Assembly (NCBI GenBank): GCA_011009095.1
Contig: VTPC01000898.1
Location: 168,153-232,152 of the forward strand
DNA from: Ignelater luminosus
Lineage: Eukaryota; Arthropoda; Insecta; Coleoptera; Elateridae
Direction: 5' to 3'
DNA length: 64,000 nucleotides
The notes beneath the pieces are model-generated. The model saw only the letters and a program-made list of their open reading frames with translations, did no database searches and was not told the DNA's origin. Below, piece by piece: positions 39,001-50,424 of this stretch; position 1 is the first letter of the stretch; the number at the start of each line of letters is the position of its first letter. The translations under genes and the position numbers were made by a program.

Positions 39001-39820
39001 GGAGCAAAAGGAAGTACCTTAATGAAAGTATTATACATCTTAACATTTCCTTACGGGTATCTATCCCGAAACAAGAAAGAAATTGTTTAATATTTAAAAT
39101 CTAAGAGTAAATCTGGAATTGTTACTTAGTTTGTAAAAGAAAGTTATTTAAAAACAAGTAAAGAAGGTAACAGAAAGTTTATTGAACAATAATAATTGTT
39201 AATAATATTTAATAAATATTTTATATTATAACAAAGAGAAATTTGTTAGGAAAAAATTATAAATTCTCTTCGAGATGATTTTGATTTGGAGTCCTACTAA
39301 CTATGCCCACCATGCCTATTTTACCTTAGAATTGACGCGGTGTTTCTAGAGAAGTTCTAAACCCTTAACAAAGGTCAGGATTCTCCTCGTCAGTACTCTT
39401 CTTACCTCTTCCTGATTCATTCTGCTACTCATGGTATTTCTGCTGTTTTATTTTAATTTTAAGTTTCGTTTGAAACTACTTCATGTATAAAAAACTAACC
39501 ATTTTAAAAAATCTCCTAGGAACCCTTTTAACGACCATGCGATTACTTCTAATTGTTTTCATAATAATTAATTGATAATTACAATTTCTAACGATTTCAT
39601 TTACAAAGTCACATCATGCTATGCATAGTCAGCAAAATTAACTTATAATCCTAAAAGTGTTTCTTTTCAAACCAATACATACCATTGCAATATATACATA
39701 TCGATATATATAACGTGGTATTAACACATTCGTTGTTGATAATCTTTTTGCCGTTACAGAACGGACACATGTTATAAAGTTCTTATTACTTCGTTTTGTA
39801 TGTTTAGATACCGACGACAT
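36090..39820. other. AT-rich non-coding stretch
   Basis: No gene recognised. A GC-richer patch at about 38725-38900 contains TTACGTCATCA, a CRE-like site, but no assigned exon. Confidence 0.45.
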
Positions 39821-39990
39821 GGATCGACCAAGGCTCAGGCTACTGCTGACGCTGCTCACCGAGCATTGCGGGTTCGATTCCAGGCTAGAACCTACATTTC
39901 GTATGGTCTTCCTCGCTTGGGAAGCACTGGCAGACCACTCAGGGAAAATATTCTTTCAGAATATTCCTCTAAACAAAAGTATTTTTTGGA
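39820..39990 (+). repeat. tRNA-derived SINE-like element
   Basis: GGTTCGATTCC at 39871-39881 is a perfect RNA polymerase III B box, and AGGCTCAGGC at 39831-39840 sits where an A box would be, about 40 bp upstream. A GC-richer body follows to about 39960. The length and 3' end are uncertain. Confidence 0.5.
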
Positions 39991-39994
39991 CGCT

Positions 39995-40975
39995 TCTGGT
40001 AGTTCCGACTCCATTCTAAATATTTGTCTAACTTTTGTAAAAATAACAAAATTCATAGAACAAAAAAAAAGATGTGGAAATTCAACAAGTAGCTACTGCA
40101 TAAACAAATATTTTTGTCTTCTTACAGAAAAGAAACAGGCAAAAGAGGTGTAGGAGCTTGTAGCATCTCTTTAAACATAATTGTGGTACATATCTATAAG
40201 TTTTAATGTTCAGAAATTGAATTTTGATTTAAATCTCTCCTGCAACACCTTTGCATTAAAAACTATAGGTACACTATGTAAACTATTTAGAAATCAGATA
40301 ATAACCTTTTTATTGGCTCAATGTCCGAAAGACGCACGTTCGTAAAGTAATATTGAGTTCCCCCGTGTAATCCAGTTCAACTATCCGCATCTAAAAACGG
40401 AAGAAAAGAAAATTTATAGGCATCTAAATCCAAATCCAAATCCGCAACTGTAGATTCTTGTCACTGAGCCATCTGAACCACTGCGAAGAACGAGATTGCC
40501 TAACTGTGTTACGACGATTGATCTGATCAGCTAACGGAAAGGGGGATACCATGGCAACACTGAGGAAAGTAGGCCTCGGAGAATATCATGTCAGAAGCAC
40601 TATTAAAAACACTCTTTAAGGAAAGCCCCTTGAGCTAACTTTGTCAGATGCACGCCCGTTCCTTAGATATATGATGAAAACACAATCGGATGTGTCTAGA
40701 ATATTGCTGGCATTTGTATGGAATCGCAGAGAAGTACTCTGGGTAGACTAGCTTAGCTGGGGTGTAAACCATATTAGGACAAAAAGGAGAAAGTGATCAT
40801 AAATGTTTACATTTGATCGGTCAGCAAAAATTCTTTAGGATAAGATTTCTTAAGACAGTAAGAAGTGGAATAGTAAACATTGTAGTTGCTACGGTTTTTG
40901 TTAGGAGATACTTATAAAGATGTCCTGGTGATAGTGTCTTTCCTGTTGTAATGGTCTCACAACTTACATCTTGGA
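39995..40975. other. AT-rich spacer
   Basis: No gene seen. AAATCC is repeated three times near 40425. Confidence 0.5.
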
Positions 40976-40978
40976 TTA

Positions 40979-42266
40979 TTGTGTCTGAAAAGTTTCCGAC
41001 CTCAACGTGAAGATGGCAGCACTTGTAAATAAAAGCTACTGAGTTTCGTTGTTCATCGGTTGACAGTTACTCACCAATGTTTCAGCCATTTTGGACGCGC
41101 AGTTTTTATGTAACAGTCGTTTCAGTGAGTTGAGGTGAGTTTTTTTGTGAAAATGGACAAAATCGAGTATCGAGCTGTCATTAAATATTTGTTTTTGAAA
41201 GGCAATACGCCTTCGCAAATAAAAGATGAGTTGGATTCTGTGTATGGGGACTCTGCACCATCATTTACCACAGTGAAATTTTGGGCTGCTGAATTTAAAC
41301 GTGGCCGTAAGAGCTTGGGAGACGATGAACGTTCGGGACGTCCAAAAACTGCAACTACCGACGAAAACATCGCCAAAGTTCACCAAATGGTGCTAGACGA
41401 CCGCCGAATTAAAGTGAGAGAGATAGCAGAGGTTATGAACATGTCAAAAGAACGTGTTTGTCACATATTAAATCAACATTTAGGCATGAGAAAGCTGTCC
41501 GCGCGTTGGGTGCCGCGTTTGCTCACGTTAGACCAAAAACGTGTTCGAATGAATATTCCCAACGCTCTTTTGGCGCAGTTTAGGCGAAATAAATCCGAGT
41601 TTTGGCGCCGATTAATTACTGTAGATGAAACTTGGATACACCATTATACGCCCGAAACAAAAATACAGTCCAAACAGTGGACTGCAAAGGGGAAACTGCT
41701 CCAAAAAAAGCAAAATCTGTTTTTTCGGCTGGGAAAGTGATGGCGACTGTTTTTTGGGATACTCATGGAGTTATTTTAATCGATTATCTTCAAAAAGAAA
41801 AAACCATTACAGGAGCATACTATGCATCATTACTTGACAAGCTGAAGGCAGAACTTGCGAAAAAACGGCCACATTTGCAGAAAAAGAAAATCCTGTTTCA
41901 CCAAGACAACGCACCGTCTCACACCTCAGCGGTTGCCATGGCGAAAATCCACGAATTACGGTTTGAACTGCTTGACCATCCGCCTTACTCACCAGATCTA
42001 GCCCCAAGCGACTTCTTTTTGTTCCCTCATCTAAAAATTGCGCTCGGAGGACAAAGATTTTCGTCAAATGAAGAGGCAATCACCTTCGTGAACAATTATT
42101 TTGCAGAGAAAAATGCCGAGTACTATTTGGACGGGTTACAGAGATGGGAGCATCGCTGGGAGAAGTGTGTAGAGTTACCAAGAGACTATGTTGAAAAATA
42201 AAAAAAAATTTTCAGAAAAAATGTCTTGTATCTTTGTTAGGTCGGAAACTTTTCAGACCACGCTCG
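40979..42266 (+). mobile_element. Mariner family A, copy 2
   Basis: Near identical to copy 1. The right terminus is complete (ends at 42266 before TA at 42267-42268). The left terminus is damaged: only GTCTGAAAAGTTTCC onward is recognisable, with about four bases of the outer repeat missing or changed after a TA at 40977-40978. This damage would impair mobilisation even with transposase supplied. Confidence 0.95.
41153..42201 (+). pseudogene. Mariner transposase, family A copy 2, one frameshift
   Basis: A DD34D transposase, the least decayed copy here. Start ATG at 41153 (MDKIEYR). The helix-turn-helix region, VDETW with the first catalytic Asp, FHQDNAPSHTS with the second and SPDLAPSDFF with the third are all present, and the C terminus GDYVEK ends at the stop in 42199-42201. 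The only gross lesion is loss of one G in a G run at 41689-41692, just after the first catalytic block, which splits the gene into two overlapping frames. Relative to copy 1 it lacks the stop and the 8-bp deletion. The homopolymer context means a sequencing error cannot be excluded; if so, this copy could encode a complete enzyme. Confidence 0.95.
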
Positions 42267-42268
42267 TA

Positions 42269-44298
42269 CGTTAATGGCTTGTTAAAGATGGTTGAAGTCG
42301 ATCTGGGGAAGAGGGTAAGCTAATGAATTGAGTTGAGTACGTCTGATAATATTTCTCGCTTTTCTTTGCCTAGGTCGTTATTGAAAGTCTGGAATTAGCA
42401 CAATGGTATTTTATTATGCATGTAGATCTCAGCCTTCTGTGAATGGTGCTGTTATAAGAGGTTAGCTCAGTGAGGTACCATATTGTTGCATAGTCGTAAG
42501 ATTCATGCTGTACTTTAACTATTTCAATTTTCCTCGAAATAATCTCAAATGCTTTACTTAAAAAACCTAGACGACATAAAAATAGTTGCCTTACATCTCC
42601 TGAACATTTAGATTAATTTGAGTAGGTAACCCAATAATACTTGCTACAGTTTTTACTAATGCGCCTATTTAGTCAGTAGTTGAGTGAGTCTATATGTAAT
42701 TCTAGCAAAGTTTAGGGTGAATCCTCAGCTCACAAGTTTCAGTACAAGTACGAGTTTGTATTTTGAGTCTCAACTATAAAATATTAGAACATGCTTTAAG
42801 TAGAGTTCAAGTTCAAGCTAGGAGGCTACTGGAGTAAGTTTCATAAGTGAATCTAATTTATATTTACGGTTAGTTCAATGTACCTTCAAATAAATTTATT
42901 AGGATAGTGTGTAGATTTTCTTTACTTTTCAGTTATTACTTCTAAATGTTGTTACAAATTATTAACTTTACAATTTCTTGATAGATACGACAGAAGACCC
43001 AAAAGAGTAAATTTTTCAGGGAGGATACGTTCTTAAAGACCTTAATATTACTAAATTATACGGAGAAAGTAATGTTTTCACCCTCGAATGTTCTAATTTA
43101 TTTTATCTAGAATACCCATAAAGCCCTTTACAGCAAATATTTATTTATTTACACGTTAACATCGTCCCCCAAGCAATTTACCGGCCGATGACAGGGTACT
43201 TAACCTTTCTTACGTCAACAGTCAGCTTAGGAAAGTGTAAAACTACTCCCCCCAAATTTATTCCTGAAGGTAAAATGAACACCAATTTTACTAAAACTTT
43301 AATGCACCATTTTTACGCTAATCCATTATTAAAAAACTTCGCATTCGAAGTCTAATAAATTTAATCAGACTGTATTTATTTATAAGAAGAACGTAAGCAA
43401 AGTAAGTGTTCTATTTCATTTCAGATAAATAATGTTCAGTAGTAACAGCTTTTGACCTTTATTTCTTAATTACTAACTATGGTATATGTAGGTACACCAA
43501 AATCAAAATCACTTGGAAACAAGAAAAAATCTCTTTCTAACTCGTTCCACTTCCAGGAAGGGAGAGACGTACAAATCACAATGCCATTGTTCTCTATCGC
43601 CGCGATAAAACATCTCATCGCTAGCTTTATTCAAGCTGCAAAATTAAAAATTCCCATCGCACTGTAATGAAAACCCTGTGGTATCAAATACCGAGCGTCC
43701 AGCATATTTTGATTGTTTAATTTACAGCTTTTTAGTTTTATTTTTCCGTGTTTGTAGGTGATACGGTGCAGTATTACACTGGTATCGATTTTATAACTGC
43801 AATGTAACCAGATAAATTTAAACTAGAATTTAAGAATTAATTTTCGAAATACTGATGAAGCCATGCTTGCTAATTGGTATGCATGAATTTCACGCATTAT
43901 TGACAGTGATGTGATTCCGAGCGATATCCCCATTGCTGATACATAAAATGAATTAATATTGCCCGCAAAAATACTTCGGGCTAAAATCATGCACTATATT
44001 ATAAACGAAAATTATTTATTGGTGTATTAAATGTTTATTTGTTATTATTTTTATTTCAAAACAATACATCACTGACAGAAAATATGAGCAAAAATCTTTG
44101 TAATGAATGATAAATGTTTAAGATTTTTAGAATTTTGAGAATTAACATGAAAAACCATAAAACCATAGTAGAAATATCAAAATATACACAACATACAGGA
44201 AAATTCTAAAAGATTGAACATAAATTCAAGACATGCTGGCGGGGCCAAAAACTCTTTTTGTTATAAAATATTCTATTGTAATGATTCTTAACGGATTC
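42269..44298. other. AT-rich spacer
   Basis: No supported feature. A short GC-richer open frame at 43479-43667 has no recognisable family and is probably chance. Confidence 0.5.
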
Positions 44299-44300
44299 TA

Positions 44301-44889
44301 CAAGAAGACCCAAATTCGAGGTAATTGTAAGGCATCTCAGAAACTAAAAGAGTTAGATAAAAACTGAATGTACGTTATTGATCTACTTTCTTCCGCTGAG
44401 TTCATTAGTGTAATTAGAATTTAAATATTTTACTTTTGAGTTATAGACAAAAATTGATTTTTCTCGAATTTCATCAAGTGGCTGTACCTCATTATTAAAA
44501 AAAGAACAGAAAAAATTGCTAGGAAATTTTTTGTATGGTTTGATGTCTGGATAAAGTAACTACTCTAAATTTCTAGTTTGTTCATTCGTGCAGAAAAATC
44601 AAAAACAAAACAAGTAATTTAAATTATGATTGCCCCAATAAACAAAGCGAAATTTTAAAGTAGTTACATTATTCTACATATCAAACAGTACAAAAACGTC
44701 TTTTCTATTCTTTCAAACAACGAAGATACAGTCACTTGATGAAATTTGAAAAAAATCAATTCTTGCCTATAGCTTAAAAACAAAAGAAAATCAGCAGGAG
44801 AAAGTAGATAAACAACGTGTATTCAGCTTTTCTCTATCTCTTCTAGTTTCTGAGATACCCTGCAATTACCTGGAATTTGGACCACCCTG
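44301..44889. mobile_element. Long-arm foldback MITE, mariner-type ends
   Basis: Left arm 44301-44580 and right arm 44643-44889 are inverted copies of about 250-280 bp with many shared blocks (AGGTAATTG, CATCTCAGAAACTA with one change, ATCTACTTTC, TTTCATCAAGTG, GTAACTACT). The ends are flanked by TA (44299-44300 and 44890-44891), and the right terminus reads CAGGGTGGTCCAAATT inward. The central loop is only about 60 bp and there is no coding frame. Full-length hairpin form with TA target sites fits a Tc1/mariner-mobilised foldback MITE. Confidence 0.85.
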
Positions 44890-44891
44890 TA

Positions 44892-47465
44892 GAACTCTTG
44901 TTGAGTATTAAATAGCTTAGGATTAATTTTTCAATATGTTCTAACTTGCACTCGAAGATCTTAATTTTTTTCTGTATAGAGCTGTCCTTTATATCAAAAC
45001 AATAGGTACCAATAAAATTGAAAACTTCGCTATTCATACCTACAATGCTAATTTACAAATGCAAGACTGAAAATTCTAGATCCTCGAACTTGTGCCTGTT
45101 AAGCATGGTGTTGTGCTTTCGGTAGTTCTAGTCATCTCTTCTTCTCTGGATAATTTCTACTAAAGCGAACGTGTCTCTTATAATTGGTAGACAAATTACG
45201 TATTTACTCACAATTAGTGCTGGTGGTCGAGTAATTCTATAGTATTATTTTACTAGTCCTAAGAACTGCACGCTTTTACTTTCATAAACATTCTTCTCTT
45301 GTTGTTTTTGTGTCTCCACAATTTGCTGACAATCTTTCAATTCTGTCCATACAATTGAGCTTTAATAATTTCATTTTTATTTTTTTTAGCCGAGCCAAAT
45401 GTTCTTTTGTAATAAAATCTATTATGACATTATAAACTGTGGTGGTGGTAGTAGTAGCAGTACCAAATATTCTAGCAGCATAACAAGTGCTTCGGGCATC
45501 GTTGACAAAAAACGCTGTTGTTCCTGGATTAAGTCGTAGACAAGTACAATTACAAAAACGTTGATAAATAGATATTTGGCAGTGAAGAGTAATGTAATAG
45601 AGCAATAAATCTTGATATTGTCAATGCGTAGAAGCAAAATCGTTTTTTCTTCGGTAATTTAAGATTTACTGGGACTCACCCGCGTTTTTCTATTATCAAG
45701 GTATATACTAAAATCTCATAATTACACATTTAAATATTAAAGCAAACACCCACCTTATAGCTAAGGCTCTTGTATTATTTTTCCCCGGACTCTACAGATT
45801 CGATTTAAAACTTACTGCCTATTTATTTTTTGTTCAAGTTGTCTAGAGCCTCGCATATCTTTGGGCAAACTTAAATGTTTTTACCCGTTCTTTTTGTAGA
45901 TTGGGTGAGTCTTACAAAATCTCACAATAATCGTATATCACTTTGGAAGGTTCTCACGACCTAACAGTCCTCTGATGTTAACCCTTAAACTTACTATCTA
46001 GTCAATTAACACGTAATTAACTTCAACGTCACATATTGTGTTGTTTAATTGTCATTAAGTGACTCGATTCTAGGACTTTCTACCTGATAATACTTAATTT
46101 TGTTTATGTTGTCTGAAACCTATTTTGCTTAACCCTTTTAGTAGAATATACATTTAGTAGATTACTAAACTGCTAACCTTTATTGCAGGTGAATAATGGT
46201 CTTCATCGAGTAACTGATCATGATGTATAAGCTCTTTTGTCAATTCTCATTCTTAAGAAATTCCTGATGGGGTTATCTCACTTAGAAACATTACGCCTGA
46301 AACGAAGATTGACTCTGCCAGCTTTTGGTTCGAAGGAGGACATGCAGACTGCTGCACAATTTGGGATGATCAAAGACGCTCTAGTATACAAAATGCCATT
46401 GTAACACTTTTTAAAAAGCTGTAAAAATAAAATTAATAAATCTAGGGCTCCATTGGTGACTACTATGAGAGTTCAAGAAACTTTCAACCAAGTGTGGTTA
46501 CGCTGTTTAGTAAAACAAATATTGCAGTTATTCTCTTTACTGTTAAGATTTATACAGGTATAGAATTTACAAACGTATCTCTAATATTGAAAATGATACT
46601 GTATGGTAGATCAGTAAGAGTCACATGAAGAAATCCGCGAGAATCAAAAACGTTTGAATTTCGGCAAAGCATATATCAGTAGAAAATCATTTCAAAATCA
46701 TTCTTTTAAGAGGACCCCAAAAACATTTTGCGTCACATGGTGACAAATAATCACTGTTGCTATGGTATGGTTAGTTTCTTATAATTCTGATGAGCTCCTC
46801 TAAGTGAATGGTTATGATTTTATAAATCAAGAAGGTCTACGATTTTATGTGAACTCCTAGCAATTGAGATTGCAACATAATCCTCTAGTAAGGAGTAAGG
46901 AATGAATTCCTGTAGGTAATTGTTAACATTACGAATAACATTGGAATTGGAGTTTGATTTTGAAAACACAGTATTCGTTTACTCACAGTAGTAAGTTAGT
47001 AAGTAAGAACTGTCTCGATAGTTACTTCAAAGATATAAATTGAGAGTCTAAAGTCTAATGATTACATATTCACTTGCAGTAAATATTTATAGAATAAAGG
47101 TGATACTTGCAGTTGTGATAAACCTTGTGGAGTGAGAGTTGGAGACGATAAATTCATAAGGTAAACCGATTGATTGTGGACTGTTCTGATTTGTTGGCAG
47201 TTTTTGGTTGGTAGTTAATAATTACCAGGCTGCTCTTGGAAATGTGAGTCTTTGATTGTTTGCGTGATTGAACAGCTTGGATATAGTTTAACCCATCTTT
47301 TCTTGCTTCTTACTTCGTTGCCATAACATTCGAGTGTGGTTTTTGGAATCTTTGAAGCGGATTCCAAACTTCTTGGAAAGTTGGTATGTTAAAACTCTTT
47401 TTTGTTCGGCAGATTAAAGTCTTCCTACTTGTAGCAAAATTCTTAAATTTGATAAGTTGATCCAA
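44892..47465. other. AT-rich spacer
   Basis: No gene recognised. A short GTG/GTA run near 45440-45465 is a weak trinucleotide repeat. Confidence 0.5.
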
Positions 47466-47469
47466 GAGG

Positions 47470-47859
47470 TTACGTAAAGGAGCGTAAACCCTTTGCGAGG
47501 GCTTGGATGCAGCAATTACATCTTTTATGTAGTCGTATGTATTCTAAATTGAATCCTTGAAGTGGATTCAACCCTTCTTGTTCAGGTGATAAGTAAGTTC
47601 TTCTTATGTTTATTTGCTGCAACAGGAATTGTATGTCTGAGTCGTAGAATTTTCTTACTTCAATTTGATGATTGCTTTGAGTCCTTGGAACGTTGCGGTT
47701 GTTTGAATCTTCTACAACAGAAAGGCAGAAACTAATGTTTGAAACGTCTGGTACAGCTGCTAGAAAGCAATTTTCAGTGCACGAGACTGCTGCATCGTGC
47801 TGTTTGCACATGAAGCAGTCATCTACCTTAAGTGGGTGCGAATAAAGGTTGGATTGCAC
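47470..47859 (-). other. Unrecognised 129-codon open frame
   Basis: A minus-strand open frame with balanced amino-acid composition, several cysteines (CFMCKQ, CTENC) and an internal QGFNLEYIRLHKRCNC segment. The DNA below it (47340-47460) shows weak similarity to the 47545-47680 part, suggesting an old internal duplication. It matches no family I can name. Given its neighbours (transposon remnants at 48.2-50.4 kb) it may be a decayed element protein; chance cannot be excluded. Confidence 0.25.
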
Positions 47860-48242
47860 CTGTACTCTATTATTTTGATAGAAATTTTTTGGCCAAAGGA
47901 AAATTTTTCGTTGATGGACCGTAATATTCCCCTAATGACTAAGAGAATTGACAAAATGGTACTGAATCCGTAATGCCGTCTTGCTGGTAGCTTAAAGGAC
48001 CAAGCCTTTTATAAGTGCTCTACAGAGAGAGTCTGGGCAGCGAGTTTGTTGAGTTTCAAGGACTGACTGTTGAGTCTATAGACGTTAGTTCCTCTTCAAA
48101 AAACCATGATGGACTAGCCGCTTGAAGGGATTTGTCTGAGCACTGTTTTTATTCTACATCAATCAGTCAGTCCCAACTAGCAAACGACTTTGATCAGATG
48201 TTTTGCTAATTCCATCATTGCTGATTACAACGCTGTATACAT

Positions 48243-48720
48243 TTGGCATTTACCTATAATTGGACAAAGATGGAGACCAAAGCAGGGAAGGTGCTTATTA
48301 GAATCTTAAAAATCCTAATATGTCGTATTCGTGAGAGTACGCCTTTTTTCAATTTGGGAACTGTCAACAAAAATACGTACATGGAAGAGTGTCTAGAAAA
48401 CGTCTCGTTCAACATATCTGCAAACACATCATAACCTTGTGTTGTTTTAGGCAGACTTAATCATCGTTGACAATGCGAATACATTGCAGTTCATGGCAAA
48501 CAATGGCATCACATTTGTATCTAAAATCGTGAATTCATCAAATAGTCCCAATTGTATTGAGTTCAAATCAAAACACATATTTGCACAAAGATGATTGATG
48601 TGTAAAAACTATTGCTGAATTCAAGAATTTCTACTTCGCAAATAAGGAAAACGTCAAAGCTCAAGTTGGGTAGACGCTGATGGGAGGCATCAAAAGTAAA
48701 ATTTGGCTGTTTGATGTATG
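48243..48720 (+). pseudogene. Tc1/mariner transposase fragment, distinct lineage
   Basis: Plus-strand pieces read NKNTYMEECLE, matching the YIEECL block that lies before the second catalytic motif in a group of arthropod Tc1/mariner transposases. Then comes LVLF-stop-ADL (FWxDLA, Trp changed to stop). LQFMANNGITFVSK and NSPNCIEF follow, corresponding to NPPNCPE with the final acidic catalytic residue. The frame is broken and the catalytic motifs are altered. The N-terminal half is not recognisable. This lineage differs from all the mariners in this window. It lies immediately left of a Jockey-like LINE. Confidence 0.7.
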
Positions 48721-48779
48721 ATTTATTGTAACATTATTTAATGAAAGTGGAATTTTTATTATGGTATGTATAAAGGCTT

Positions 48780-50420
48780 TCCGTACATTTCGAGACAATT
48801 CTTGGTATACTCTACATTCTCATATAAAAATTATGCTGCCGTAAGAAGGGAAACAAAGTTTCTTATTGAGTTATGTTTTCTGTGTTACGTTTCCACCGTC
48901 AAACTTACGATACTGTTAAATAATATTAAACAGTTTTGGTAATACCATGTTTCATGATGATCGTTCGCTGAATAACCTTGAAGATATTGCTAATGCTTTC
49001 TCGGAGTATTTTCAATTTTGTTATATAAGATGTTGTATAAGAACTAAGACTCTAAGGCTTCGTACTCATACACCATTACCTTGGATTTATCAGTCTCTCG
49101 TCGCAAGTTTACTGAAGATGAAATTAAAAAAAAATACAAGTGCTTGATAGCAACAAGAGTTTAGGACTGCTAAAAAATTGTTGTTATTCGCTTTCTATTC
49201 CTTTTCGCGAATTATTCCAGCTTTATTTCTATTACTTGTTGCTTTCCAGAAATATGGTAAAATTCTAACTGCTTTACTATAATATAAAACTGGAGATAAA
49301 TCCGATATCAGAAATTACAGAGGAGTTTCCCTTCTATAATGGAGTCTATTACAACTGACGAAATCTTTGAAACGGCGAAACACTTAATGGCGGAAGAGCA
49401 ACAAGATTTCTTTCGAAGAAGATCAACCACAACGAATCTTGCTGTTTTCGGTGATTTTCTTTCAAATAATATTGAGGCTGGGTATCAAGATGATACCATC
49501 TGCACAGACATTATTTGCGTCTGGAATTACTGAAAATTATTTACTCTGGACATCGTCATACCTTTAAAACAGTAAACAATTTGTGCTATTGGGTGGCGTT
49601 ACTTCTAACAGCATCAGTGTTGCATGAGGTGTGCCTCAAGGGTCACACCTTGGTCCAATCTCAATTTTTCTGTTTCTCAACGATGTTGTTTCCACATTTC
49701 TATATTCTGACAATTTAAAGATCTTTTCTGTGGTTAAAAGTGTGAAAGATTGTCTTATATTGCTAAAGCGATTTAAGTATATTAGTAGATTGGAGTAACA
49801 GAAGTTATCTAGAATTAAACATTACTAAATGTAAAGTGATGAGATTCTTTAAATGCTATGAAGCCATTCTATAAACAATGTTATTGTATCTTCGGTCTTG
49901 GTGTTTTATTGGACGACGAATTATCATTTCGTGAAGACATCAATAACATAATTTTAAAGAATTGTAGAATGTTAGGTTTCGTCAATTCAAATCAATGATA
50001 CTAAAGCTTTAACTACTTTATACGTTAGTTTGGTGCGCAGTTCGATGGAATATAATAGTGTTATTTGGACTCCATTATATAATTGTCATGTAGAACTATT
50101 AGAATGTGCACGCCGTAGATTTGTTAACTATCTATTTGAAAAAATAAAATTCTATACACTTGTATCGAATACACTACCAGATTACGTTTATGTAGTCTGC
50201 AGTCTTTTGACAAACGCAGGCAAGTGCCCCTGCAATTTTTCTTCTTAAATTAATTAACTCATATATCAATTGTCCGTACTTGTTGTTCATGTTAAATTTT
50301 AAAATCAATGCTAGAAACACTAGATTTCGATACATTTTGGACTGCATAAAAGTTTTTAATAATAATTGTAGGCAATAGCCCATTAATTGTTTCAGAACAA
50401 CAAAATTGTTAGGGTATAAG
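48780..50420 (+). mobile_element. Jockey-like LINE, decayed reverse transcriptase
   Basis: Plus-strand blocks in the order of Jockey-superfamily non-LTR elements. A basic linker ends IKQFWYHVS near 48940. FHDDRSLNNLEDIANAFSEY is at 48950. SDISNYRGVSLL-like sequence lies near 49300, and EEQQDFFRRRSTTTNLAVF at about 49396. GVPQGSHLGP is at 49628. YSDNLKIF at 49703 has YADD changed to YSDN, so a catalytic Asp is lost. VRSSMEYNSVIWTP is at about 50035. A C-terminal tail containing NCPYLL and ARNTRFRY reaches about 50330. Stops and frameshifts are many. The 5' part with the endonuclease is absent. The element copies itself through RNA; this one is dead. Confidence 0.85.
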
Positions 50421-50424
50421 AGCA

